From the NCBI GenBank assembly GCA_040755415.1, contig JBFMAZ010000026.1, positions 1 to 64,000 of the forward strand: a stretch of DNA of 64,000 nucleotides, in the 5' to 3' direction. The DNA is from QYQD01 sp040755415 (GTDB lineage Bacteria > Desulfobacterota > QYQD01). Below the pieces are notes generated by a model. That model was not told where the DNA came from, made no database searches, and saw only the letters and a program-made list of their open reading frames with translations. The position numbers and the translations under genes were made by a program. Shown one piece after another: positions 50,400 to 58,588 of the stretch (its first letter is position 1; each line of letters starts with the position of its first letter).

Positions 50400-52995
50400 T
50401 TTTGCCCCCTTTGTCTTTTGCGGATGCGCTAAGGCCTTTTCCCCTCCAGATATAGACAATAGGACTGGCTACGAATACCGAGGAGTAGGTTCCTACCATA
50501 ACGCCGATGAGGAGGGCCAGGGCGAAATCCCGAATGACTATGCCGCCCAGGGTGAGAAGGGCCACCAATACGATAAAAACGGTGGCTGTAGTAATGATCG
50601 TTCGCGCCAGCACCTCGTTTACACTGAGATTGATAACGTCTGCAAAGGACGTCTTGACCTGTTTTGTCATATTTTCACGTATGCGGTCAAAGACGACTAC
50701 TGTGTCAGTCAAGGAATAACCGGCCAGGGTAAGGAGGGCCGTAACGATTAGTAGGGTAATTTCCTTGTCTAGGATGTAAAAAACGCCCAGGACGGCCAGG
50801 ACATCATGGAACGTGGCTATAGCCGCCGCCACTCCAAACTTGAGGTCAAAGCGTATGGCCAGATAGACGATGATTCCGGCCAGGGATATGGCAATGGCAA
50901 TAAGGGCCTTTCCCCTTAATGCCTTGCTGACAGATGCGCCGATTTCCGCCCGGCTTTCTAAGGAAAAGCGTTTCTGCGGCATCTCCCGGGCAAGGACGCT
51001 GCTGATCGTTTCGGCAATATTCCCTACCACATGCTCAGACTTTTTTACCCGTACCAACAGAATGTTTTCCCCGGTCACCTGTTGGAGTTCACAATCTTTA
51101 AGGTTGTTTTTAATGAGGATTTGCCGTACTTCGTTAAGATTGAAAGGCGACTCGGCCTTGAGCTGGAGCATTGTCCCGCCGGCGAAATCAACCCCTAGAT
51201 TGGCCTGCCCCCGCCAGATCTGGATAAAGGCTGTCACCCCCAGAAGCACAAGGATACCGGATAGGATAAATGCATAACGCCGCAGGCCGATGAAATCAAT
51301 ACTTGGTTTTCTTAAGAAGCTGACAAAATTTAGTTTTTTAAGCAGGCGTTTGAAATTCAGGTAGTCATAGACGATTTTAGTGCCGAATAAGGCCGTGAAA
51401 AGATTGAATATCACGCCCACGCTCAGGGTCACCGCAAAACCTTTGATCGGCCCGGTGCCAAAGAGGAAGAGGGCAAAGGCCGTAATCAGGGTGGTTACGT
51501 GCGAGTCAATGATCGTCCAGAACGCCTTGTCATAGCCGCCGTCAATGCCTGCCTTGAGGGGTTTCCCCAGGGCGAATTCTTCACGCATACGCTCGAATAT
51601 AAGGATGTTGGAATCGAGGGCCATCCCGATAGAAAGGATAATGCCGGCGATGCCTGGTAATGTAAGGGTGGCATTAAATAAGGAAAGGGCAGCAAAAAGA
51701 AACAGGACGTTCAACATGAGAGCGAAATTAGCCAGGATACCTGAAAAGCGGTAATAGAAGATCATGAAGAGCACAACGAGTAGCGTGCCTACGATGCCCG
51801 ACATAAACCCCTTTTGAATAGAATCCAACCCCAGAGATGGACCGACGGTTACGTTCTGAATGATCCTTACCGGGGCCGGCAACGCCCCGGCCTTGAGAAC
51901 TATGGCCAGATCATGGGCCTCTTCCGAGGTGAAAGAGCCGGTGATCTGGGCGCTTCCCCCGGCGATCCTTTCCCGGATTACCGGCGCTGAACGGGCTATC
52001 CCGTCCAGGATGATGGCCAGTCGTTTGTTTACATTGGCGCCGGTTATTTCTTCAAAGATACGGGCCCCGCGGTCATTCAGCTCTAAGGCCACGTAGGGTT
52101 CGTTATAATCACCTCCAATCTTGACCTGGGCATTTTTGATCGCATCGCCGGTCATCATGGTCTTGCCCCAGACCAGGAGAGGTATCTTTTCTACGGTGCC
52201 GGTTTCCTTGCGTTCCCGTTTTTCCAGATAGACCTCTCTGTCGGCAGGGATAAATGGGCGCAGGGCGTTGTTAAGATCGGCCGGACTGAACCCCTCCCTT
52301 AGCCGGCCCGAACGCATGGCCTCATCTATCAGCCGGTTGAGGTCCAATTGCGTCTGGTCGTCAACCAGCTTGAATTCCAGAAGCGCGGTTTGACCAATTA
52401 AGGCCAGGGCCCTCTGCGGATCTTTGACCCCCGGCAGTTGTACTACTATTTCGTCTCCGCTCTGACGGACTATGACCGGTTCAGCTACTCCGAACTGGTC
52501 GATACGGTTGCGTATGATCTCCAGGCTGCGATCCACGGCGTTATCACTAATGTCTTTCAGGACGGCATCTTTAAGACCCAGTGTTAACCGGGGAAATGCC
52601 CCTTCGGTACTTGCGGAGACTAATTCCAGATCCGGGAATTCATCCGCTATTATTTTTTTGGCCTGGGTTTCTGCTTCCTTATTGGGCAGGGAAAAAATGA
52701 CTTGGCGTGGGGTGTTGCTTTGCAGTTGTATGGCCGTAATCTCTTTTTTCTGAAGTACTTCCTTAAGGTCGCGTGCTGAGAATTCAAGGGTGTTATTAAT
52801 AGCCTGCTCAACATCCACGCGGAGTATGAGGTGCATGCCACCCTGAAGATCCAGTCCGAGCTTGAATCCTTCACTCCCCAGGTATTTTTTCCACCAGGAG
52901 GGGAGATTCTTATTAAAAGACGGGAGCGTAAAAAATACAGCTAACAGGATGAGTAAGAAGAGAAAGATAAATTTATTGCGCAGTCCTTTTGACAT
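50395..52995 (-). CDS. secDF: Fused SecD-SecF protein-export membrane protein
   Basis: An 866-residue fusion of SecD (about 1-560) and SecF (about 570-866), the proton-driven partner of SecYEG that helps pull exported proteins out. SecD features are FKLGLDLQGGMHLILRVDV and IAGIILSIGMALDSNILIFE. SecF features are NLGVDFAGGTMLQLKAE and TLAGYSLTDTVVVFDRIREN. Each half has six membrane helices. The frame is open to 53058 across the tRNA-Leu gene, so ATG at 52995 (GGGAG 10 bases before) is chosen. SecD and SecF are usually separate in this phylum; yajC is not beside it. Confidence 0.93.
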   Translation of the reverse strand: MSKGLRNKFIFLFLLILLAVFFTLPSFNKNLPSWWKKYLGSEGFKLGLDLQGGMHLILRVDVEQAINNTLEFSARDLKEVLQKKEITAIQLQSNTPRQVIFSLPNKEAETQAKKIIADEFPDLELVSASTEGAFPRLTLGLKDAVLKDISDNAVDRSLEIIRNRIDQFGVAEPVIVRQSGDEIVVQLPGVKDPQRALALIGQTALLEFKLVDDQTQLDLNRLIDEAMRSGRLREGFSPADLNNALRPFIPADREVYLEKRERKETGTVEKIPLLVWGKTMMTGDAIKNAQVKIGGDYNEPYVALELNDRGARIFEEITGANVNKRLAIILDGIARSAPVIRERIAGGSAQITGSFTSEEAHDLAIVLKAGALPAPVRIIQNVTVGPSLGLDSIQKGFMSGIVGTLLVVLFMIFYYRFSGILANFALMLNVLFLFAALSLFNATLTLPGIAGIILSIGMALDSNILIFERMREEFALGKPLKAGIDGGYDKAFWTIIDSHVTTLITAFALFLFGTGPIKGFAVTLSVGVIFNLFTALFGTKIVYDYLNFKRLLKKLNFVSFLRKPSIDFIGLRRYAFILSGILVLLGVTAFIQIWRGQANLGVDFAGGTMLQLKAESPFNLNEVRQILIKNNLKDCELQQVTGENILLVRVKKSEHVVGNIAETISSVLAREMPQKRFSLESRAEIGASVSKALRGKALIAIAISLAGIIVYLAIRFDLKFGVAAAIATFHDVLAVLGVFYILDKEITLLIVTALLTLAGYSLTDTVVVFDRIRENMTKQVKTSFADVINLSVNEVLARTIITTATVFIVLVALLTLGGIVIRDFALALLIGVMVGTYSSVFVASPIVYIWRGKGLSASAKDKGGKK

Positions 52996-53020
52996 AATGT
53001 ACATTCTCCCGGACAAAAAA

Positions 53021-53108
53021 TGGTGCCTGGGGCCGGAATCGAACCGGCACGGTGACAAGCACCGAGGGATTTTAAGTCCCTTGCGTCTACCTATTCCGCC
53101 ACCCAGGC
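53021..53108 (-). tRNA. tRNA-Leu (anticodon TAA)
   Basis: An 88-base class II tRNA on the minus strand with CCA encoded. The acceptor GCCTGGG pairs with CCCAGGC, then A and CCA. The anticodon loop is CTTAAAA in the stem GGGA/TCCC, and the long variable arm is typical of Leu. Confidence 0.95.
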
Positions 53109-53141
53109 ACTTGAGATTTGCGTATGTATCTAAGCTATCGC

Positions 53142-53170
53142 CTTATATTACTTTGGGGGCATTCTGTCAA
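53142..53170 (-). promoter_or_regulatory. Promoter of tRNA-Leu and possibly secDF
   Basis: Minus strand TTGACA (53170-53165), 17-base spacer, TATAAG (53147-53142), 34 bases before the mature tRNA 5' end. No terminator separates the tRNA from secDF. Confidence 0.8.
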
Positions 53171-53235
53171 GTATCTCCAGGCCGTTAGGGGCCTGTATTG
53201 CGACATGACGGCCTGGCTAAATGGGCAAAAAAGCC

Positions 53236-53264
53236 TTGACAAATTACCTGCTGGTAAATAATAT
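53236..53264 (+). promoter_or_regulatory. Promoter of tRNA-Phe
   Basis: TTGACA (53236-53241), 17-base spacer, TAATAT (53259-53264), 14 bases before the tRNA-Phe 5' end. Confidence 0.8.
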
Positions 53265-53277
53265 GCGTCCACTTTCT

Positions 53278-53353
53278 GCCGAGATAGCTCAGTCGGTAGA
53301 GCACCGGACTGAAAATCCGGGTGTCCCCAGTTCGATTCTGGGTCTCGGCACCA
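53278..53353 (+). tRNA. tRNA-Phe (anticodon GAA)
   Basis: A 76-base tRNA with CCA encoded. The acceptor GCCGAGA pairs with TCTCGGC, then A and CCA. The anticodon loop CTGAAAA gives GAA. The D arm AGCTCAGTCGGTAGAGC and T arm GTTCGATT are standard. Confidence 0.96.
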
Positions 53354-53375
53354 TTACGAAACCCCCTTTTTACGA

Positions 53376-53404
53376 ACGCCCTTGGTGAAGCCAAGGGCGT
53401 TTTT
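53376..53404 (+). terminator. Intrinsic terminator after tRNA-Phe
   Basis: ACGCCCTTGG-TGAAG-CCAAGGGCGT followed by TTTTA, a strong 10-bp stem 23 bases after the tRNA. Confidence 0.93.
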
Positions 53405-53509
53405 ACGTTTGAGGTCATCTAACCCCTTGACAGTAAATTTATGTGATATAGAGTTATGTTCAGTGCTATGTATATAATTAAGGTGTGAGAGTTCTCGCCG
53501 GGGGACAGA

Positions 53510-55516
53510 GTGAAGTATCTACTAAAAGGCATATTTTTTCTATCTTTCATCCTTGTAGTAGCCTGTGCCTATGCCGCTGAGCCTTCTTATCCAGCCGATG
53601 CGGTATGGACAAGGCCGGGAGCGCATTTTTCTTCGGTAAAGATATACGATGCCAGAGAGAGGCTTATTACCCGGTTACTTCCCGATCATAAAGAAATGGT
53701 GAAAATAAACCAGATTCCGGTCGACTTACAAAATGCCCTGGTAGCGGTTGAGGATCATCGTTTTTACAGCCATCACGGCGTAGATGTACTCGGTGTAGGA
53801 CGGGCCCTGGTTAAAAATATTATCAAGGGGAGAGTGGTAGAAGGTGGCTCTACCATTACTCAGCAACTTGTAAAAAATATGTTGCTTTCTAACGAAAAGA
53901 CCGTGTCCCGCAAACTCAAGGAAGGGATGCTGGCCCTGGAATTTGAACAGAAGTATTCGAAAAAGCAGATATTAGAGATGTATTTTAATTATGTCTATTT
54001 TGGTAATGGGGCGTGGGGGGTGCAACAGGCAGCTCGTCTTTATTTTGATAAAAACGTTAGTGGACTTTCCTTGGTAGAATGTGCAGTTTTAGCCGGTATC
54101 CCTAAGTCACCGAATAATTTTAATCCGCTTGCCAGCCAGGCACGTTCTAAGCAAAGACGCAACCTGGTATTGGCCAAGATGATTGAACACGGCTTTCTGG
54201 ATAAAAAAAAGGCCTCCAGGGCGATGAAATCCCCTCTTTCGGTGGCAAATCAACCAGGTAAATCTTATTTTTCCGAATATATCAGACAAAAATTGATTGA
54301 CCGTTTCGGAGAGGGTATCATTCGTATTGGTGGATATAAAATTTACACGACACTCGATCTTGATCTCCAGAGGTCAGCGGAGCACGTGCTGGCTGATGGA
54401 TTGAAGCGTGTAGAAGGGAAAAACTCCCAGGCCGCTGGCCGTGGCCTGCAAGGGGCTTTTCTGGCCATTGATCCACGAAATGGTCACATTAAGGCTGTAG
54501 TTGGTGGACGGGACTTCCATACCAGCCCGTATAACCGCGCTTTTTACGCCAGGCGTCAGCCAGGTTCCAGTTTTAAGCCTTTTATTTATGCGGCGGCCCT
54601 GGAAAAGGGCTTCCCGGTTTCTTCTATCTGGAGTGACGAGTCCTTATCATACGATATCGGCAATGGCAAGGTGTGGAAGCCATCCAACTATGACAATAAA
54701 TACTTTGGTCACCAATCGCTGCGTGACGCCCTGGCCTATTCCAATAATCTCGTTACTATCAGGTTATTGGAAGCTATTGGCATTGCATCGGTCCAGGATG
54801 TAGCCGGAAGGCTGGGGGTTAAGAGCCAGCTTGAGTATAATCTATCCCTGGCCTTGGGGACTTCCGAGGCGAGTCTGCAGGAATTAGTCTATGCCTATGC
54901 CGCCTTTGCCAATTATGGCCAGGTGCCAGGCCCGCTTTCCATTTTAAGGATTGTAGACCGTGGAGGCAATGTAGTCTTTGAAGGGGCTCCAAGTATCTCT
55001 CAGGGCATAAGCCGGGAAGTGGCTTATTTGATTACTGATATGCTAAAAGGGGCAGTGGACTACGGCACTGCCAAAAATGTCCGGGTATATGGTTTTAAAG
55101 GTATCTGTGCGGGTAAGACGGGGACCACAGATGATTGCACCGATGCCTGGTTTATTGGATATGCCCCTGAGATAGCGGCAGGTTTATGGGTGGGGTATGA
55201 TCAACCGCGGAGCATAGGAAGGACCTTGACTGGCGGTGCTGTTTGTGCCCCGATATGGGCAGAGTTCATGTGTAAAGCCAAACGTTATATCTCGCTCACT
55301 CCATTTATCATGCCTGAGACACTAATTATGCAGAAAATCGATCCGGCTACGGGACTTCTGGCGGCAGATGCCTGTCCTCAGAAGAAAATGGAACTTTTTA
55401 TCCCGGGAACAGAGCCCCCGACTTACTGTACCGAACATGGTTTGACGCCCGTAGAATCTCTTATGCAATTCCTTGGCGGGGGTAAGGAATCCCAGCCCAA
55501 AGCCCAGCAGCCATAG
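53510..55516 (+). CDS. Class A penicillin-binding protein (PBP1A-like)
   Basis: A 668-residue bifunctional peptidoglycan synthase. An N-terminal anchor or signal (MKYLLKGIFFLSFILVVACA) precedes the glycosyltransferase-51 domain, with VAVEDHRFYSHHGVD, GGSTITQQLVKNMLL and FGNGAWGVQQAAR. The transpeptidase domain has the three serine motifs: SSFK in PGSSFKPFIYAAA, SNN in AYSNNLVT, and KTGTT in GICAGKTGTTDDC. It starts with GTG. The hydrophobic end AYAAEPSY could be a cleavage site, but class A PBPs normally stay anchored. It has its own transcription unit. Confidence 0.93.
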   Translation: MKYLLKGIFFLSFILVVACAYAAEPSYPADAVWTRPGAHFSSVKIYDARERLITRLLPDHKEMVKINQIPVDLQNALVAVEDHRFYSHHGVDVLGVGRALVKNIIKGRVVEGGSTITQQLVKNMLLSNEKTVSRKLKEGMLALEFEQKYSKKQILEMYFNYVYFGNGAWGVQQAARLYFDKNVSGLSLVECAVLAGIPKSPNNFNPLASQARSKQRRNLVLAKMIEHGFLDKKKASRAMKSPLSVANQPGKSYFSEYIRQKLIDRFGEGIIRIGGYKIYTTLDLDLQRSAEHVLADGLKRVEGKNSQAAGRGLQGAFLAIDPRNGHIKAVVGGRDFHTSPYNRAFYARRQPGSSFKPFIYAAALEKGFPVSSIWSDESLSYDIGNGKVWKPSNYDNKYFGHQSLRDALAYSNNLVTIRLLEAIGIASVQDVAGRLGVKSQLEYNLSLALGTSEASLQELVYAYAAFANYGQVPGPLSILRIVDRGGNVVFEGAPSISQGISREVAYLITDMLKGAVDYGTAKNVRVYGFKGICAGKTGTTDDCTDAWFIGYAPEIAAGLWVGYDQPRSIGRTLTGGAVCAPIWAEFMCKAKRYISLTPFIMPETLIMQKIDPATGLLAADACPQKKMELFIPGTEPPTYCTEHGLTPVESLMQFLGGGKESQPKAQQP

Positions 55517-55788
55517 CCTCTTAACCTAGTGTTCATCCGGAAACTACTGTTTCCGGCTTCACGCTTTCAGCGATCAGCGATTAGCTGTCAGCAAAACCCA
55601 AGACAAACAAGATATTAAGCTGAACGCTGATAGCTCATCCGGACTTTTGGGTTTTCGGATGAAAACCAACCTAATCAGGATTAAAAAACTTTAAGATTAT
55701 TGTTAAGTATTTAATTTTTTTTCCGATTATTATGGAAGGAAGGGGCAGAATTATCAGATAAAACCATCTTATAGATTCCAGGGCACTT
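55517..55788. other. Spacer with simple repeats
   Basis: About 270 bp. It contains repeats of the type TTTCAGCGATCAGCGATTAGCTGTCAGC and CGGATGAAAACC around two TTCATCCGG-type blocks in reduced form. No gene seen. Confidence 0.4.
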
Positions 55789-56220
55789 GTGATCGGACTA
55801 GTTGGAATAATATTTAGTGAAAAGAGGAGATTTAAAAGGTTAGAGGTTAACTTGCCGGTCCACTTGTGTGTTGTAGAAACTGCGCCTTTGAGACCGGTTA
55901 CCAAGAGCATTATCGGTAACTTATGCGACTTGACGCCAGGGGGGGCCCGCATTGAAGTAAATTCAGTAATTATCAACGGGTTGCACCTTTTTTATGATGT
56001 TAACAATCATCCATATCGCAGACTGGAATTAACCCTAGAGATGCCGGATAACGGTGGAAAGATCAGTTTTCAAGGCCGGATAAGCTGGTATGACCGGAAA
56101 GAGGGTAGTTCCCGATTTAATTGTACTTTTGGGGTGGAGTTGATTGATATTACACCGGAAGAACGTGAAAGGCTTTACAATTTTCTGTTTAATATAAAAA
56201 GGGCCTCAAAAAATGGATAA
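55789..56220 (+). CDS. PilZ domain protein
   Basis: A 143-residue PilZ protein. The c-di-GMP motif RRFKR near residue 13 and DLTPGGARIEV (D-x-S/T-x-x-G) are present, so it probably binds c-di-GMP. It starts with GTG. Its end overlaps a second PilZ gene by 8 bases, so the two are co-translated. The target process (motility, polysaccharide, export) is not visible. Confidence 0.82.
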   Translation: MIGLVGIIFSEKRRFKRLEVNLPVHLCVVETAPLRPVTKSIIGNLCDLTPGGARIEVNSVIINGLHLFYDVNNHPYRRLELTLEMPDNGGKISFQGRISWYDRKEGSSRFNCTFGVELIDITPEERERLYNFLFNIKRASKNG

Positions 56221-56575
56221 AAGAAAGAGAACAAGGGTTAATTTTTCAATAAAGGTGGAAGTAGCCAGATCTGGTGACGAATTTAAGTATATGGATTTGA
56301 GGGATTTAAGTCTGAGAGGCCTGTATGCCTATACCCGGAAGCCTTTTAATATAGGCGAAGACTGCGATATCCGGATCAGCCTTATCGAGGGTAATGATGA
56401 GGCCGTCATAGTTTTAAAAGGGGTGGTGGTACGCACAGACGATAAGGGTATGGGTGTCCAGTTTACAGAGATAAATGCAGACGGATTTCAGCACTTAAGA
56501 AACATAATGTACTATAATACGGGTGACCCGGAAAAGATAGATAAAGAACTGGCCCTGCCTTCTTTTAAACCCTGA
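56213..56575 (+). CDS. PilZ domain protein, second
   Basis: A 120-residue PilZ protein with RKRTR near the start and DLSLRGLYAYT, both needed for c-di-GMP binding. It is translationally coupled to the upstream PilZ gene and is a diverged paralogue, so the pair may act as a heterodimer or sense different levels. Confidence 0.82.
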   Translation: MDKRKRTRVNFSIKVEVARSGDEFKYMDLRDLSLRGLYAYTRKPFNIGEDCDIRISLIEGNDEAVIVLKGVVVRTDDKGMGVQFTEINADGFQHLRNIMYYNTGDPEKIDKELALPSFKP

Positions 56576-56614
56576 TATTCCCATCCCCTTTGAGGTTGTG
56601 TCATAATCATTATT

Positions 56615-56707
56615 TGTCATTGCGAGCGACCGAAGGGAGCGTGGCAATCTCTATGATTTCAATAGGTTGCGAGATTGCTTCGGTCGTTTCACTCCCTCGC
56701 AATGACA
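56615..56707. repeat. 93-bp element with 12-bp terminal inverted repeats
   Basis: TGTCATTGCGAG at 56615 is inverted as CTCGCAATGACA at 56696. An inner inverted pair GCGACCGAAG / CTTCGGTCG and GCAATCTC / GAGATTGC makes a cruciform-like structure. Elements of this look are frequent non-autonomous repeats in Desulfobacterota and related genomes. Confidence 0.85.
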
Positions 56708-56775
56708 TTGCGACACAGTCTCTTTGGCAGAAGTATCTAGTGTAGTACGCCATAAGTTCCGTTACTTTAATGGTC

Positions 56776-56796
56776 ATTCCGGGCTTGACCCGGAAT
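56776..56796. repeat. Extragenic palindrome ATTCCGGG...CCCGGAAT
   Basis: ATTCCGGG-CTTGA-CCCGGAAT, a perfect 8-bp stem 21 bp before a sister palindrome. Confidence 0.8.
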
Positions 56797-56817
56797 CTAG
56801 TCTTTTTGTCTTTCTGG

Positions 56818-56837
56818 ATTCCTGCTTTCGCAGGAAT
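56818..56837. repeat. Extragenic palindrome ATTCCTGC...GCAGGAAT
   Basis: ATTCCTGC-TTTC-GCAGGAAT, flanked by CTGG and GACGG, the same family as 1761-1780. Confidence 0.82.
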
Positions 56838-56887
56838 GACGGTTTTTGTTACCAGAATATATGCTGCGCTATTGATAGCGCATTACA

Positions 56888-57145
56888 CTAGGCGGGGATC
56901 TTTTTCATCCGGCCGATGGAAAGATCGTGTAAAGGAATCAGTATATCGGCCATCTCCTTAATCCGGCGCGCGCTTTCATAAGCCTCGACAGCATTTATAT
57001 GTACACCGGGAGCAATGACCGGCCCTGTCTTGGGGAAGTTTAAATCATTACAACAAAAACCGGTTATGATAGCCTTCCCTTGTGAGGTATCTACGGCTAC
57101 CGATTGTCCACCAGGCGTGTGCCCGGGTGTGAGGACAATAGGCAA
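56888..57145 (-). pseudogene. 5'-truncated metallo-beta-lactamase-fold hydrolase
   Basis: Only the last 85 residues of an AHL-lactonase-like hydrolase remain: LPIVLTPGHTPGGQSVAVDT, then the Asp-containing middle and a C-terminal PLHD motif. The N-terminal half with the HxHxDH zinc motif is missing; an in-frame TAA lies 18 bases upstream of the first remaining codon, and the ahbAB gene begins 87 bp away. The DNA lost was probably replaced when the present neighbours were joined. No function is expected. Confidence 0.8.
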
Positions 57146-57231
57146 CAGACTGGAGACGATTTATTGATTTACACCTGATTCTTGTTAGGTTATATATTTT
57201 AAATCTTACCTATTTGTTTTAAAGGACAGCG

Positions 57232-58257
57232 TTGGACTCTTTTGATCGTAATCTTTTGAATATCCTGCAGCGCAGTTTCCCCCTCACCTCAGAGCCTTAC
57301 GCGGCGGTGGCCTCGGCGCTTCATTCCAGAGAGAGTGACGTTATCAGCAGGATAGCCGGGTTGAAAGAAGAGGGTGTCATCCGCCAGATCAGCGCCATCT
57401 TTGACCCCCCGGCCGTGGGTTATCAGACCTGCCTGGTGGCTATGGCGGTTGACAAAGACCGGGTAGAGCAGGCGGCTCAGGTCATCAACCGGGAACGGGG
57501 CGTAAGCCATAACTACCTGCGTGAAGATGAATTTAATATGTGGTTCACCATAGCCGTGCCTCCCAAGGCTGACCTGCAATCTGAGGTCGGGAGGCTGGGG
57601 GCGGCTGCTGCAGCACGGAAGACCTTGACCCTTCCGGCAGTGAAACTTTATAAGATCGCCGTGGTGATGGATATGGAGGGGGAGAATTCAGAGGAAGGAG
57701 GCGGGAAAATAAGTGAAACGGATGGAGAGGCACGCACTTTCCCACCATCCCTTCCTGAGTCAGGAGATATTCACATCATACGATGCATACAGGAAGACCT
57801 TCCCTTGATAAAGCAACCGTTTCTCGCCTGGGCTGAGAGTCTGTCGCTGGAAGAGGGTTATTTAATTGATTGGATTAAGTCACGTTTGGAAAAGGGGGTT
57901 ATCCGGCGCTTTGCCGCCCTTCTCAGACACCGCAAGGCAGGATTCTTAGCCAATGCCATGTTGGCCTGGGAGTGTCCATTAGAGATAATAGACCGCCAGG
58001 GACAAATCCTGGCGGCCCAACCCGAGGTCACGCATTGTTACTACCGTGTGCCCGCGGCTGGTTGGCCTTATAATCTGTATGCCATGGTACATGCCAGGGA
58101 TCGAGCGAGTTGTGATCGGGTGATAGAACGACTTATCACGACGAGCGGCTTGAATACGTTCAAGGTCTTATATAGCGTTCGGGAGATCAAGAAGGAACGG
58201 CTTAAGCTCTTCTGGGATGAGCCCCCGGATCGTAGTTGTAAAACTGATGGGAAATAA
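57232..58257 (+). CDS. ahbAB: Fused siroheme decarboxylase AhbA-AhbB
   Basis: A 341-residue fusion of the two subunits that are normally separate genes of about 150-170 residues. The N-terminal half is AhbA-like (DRNLLNILQRSFPLTSEPYA; VSHNYLREDEFNMWFT). The C-terminal half is AhbB-like (LIDWIKSRLEKGVIRRFAAL; VTHCYYRVPAAGWPYNLYAM). Both carry the Lrp/AsnC-type fold. They remove two acetate carboxyls from siroheme to give didecarboxysiroheme, the first step of the alternative haem pathway. The start is TTG after AAAGGAC. It lies directly upstream of dsrA, whose product needs siroheme. AhbC/AhbD are not in the window. Confidence 0.92.
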   Translation: MDSFDRNLLNILQRSFPLTSEPYAAVASALHSRESDVISRIAGLKEEGVIRQISAIFDPPAVGYQTCLVAMAVDKDRVEQAAQVINRERGVSHNYLREDEFNMWFTIAVPPKADLQSEVGRLGAAAAARKTLTLPAVKLYKIAVVMDMEGENSEEGGGKISETDGEARTFPPSLPESGDIHIIRCIQEDLPLIKQPFLAWAESLSLEEGYLIDWIKSRLEKGVIRRFAALLRHRKAGFLANAMLAWECPLEIIDRQGQILAAQPEVTHCYYRVPAAGWPYNLYAMVHARDRASCDRVIERLITTSGLNTFKVLYSVREIKKERLKLFWDEPPDRSCKTDGK

Positions 58258-58588
58258 GGATTCTGCCTCCCGGATTTTTCAGGGAAAGTTCCATGATTTT
58301 TTTATTGACAAAATTATAGCGCAGGTTTATACAGATTACTACATTCCTGAATGGTGATTCAATACTCATTGCGGCCTTAGGATCTTTGCCGGGTGAGCTT
58401 TCTTTTGGAAGAAACGCTAGATTTTTTGTCTTAGCTATTAAAATCGTAAAGAAAGAGGGGAGGTGGATATTCAGTATTTTTAGTAACCTGCGAAGAAGTC
58501 AAAATAAACGGGGGCAATATAGCAGGCTTAAGTTAAGAATTATCGACAATAGGCGACAGACACAATAATGTAAGGAGGTAAAGAAGTA
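58258..58588. other. dsr leader region
   Basis: About 330 bp. It contains the dsr promoter at 58305-58333, then a 250-bp leader with no obvious gene and a strong Shine-Dalgarno AAGGAGGT at 58572-58579. A long untranslated leader for dsrA may carry regulation, but no known structure was recognised. Confidence 0.5.
58305..58333 (+). promoter_or_regulatory. dsrABD promoter
   Basis: TTGACA (58305-58310), 17-base spacer, TATACA (58328-58333). The only near-consensus pair in the spacer, 256 bp before the dsrA ATG. Confidence 0.82.

Noticed and set aside
52996..53058. N-terminal extension of SecDF
   Set aside because: It overlaps tRNA-Leu and is not similar to SecD.
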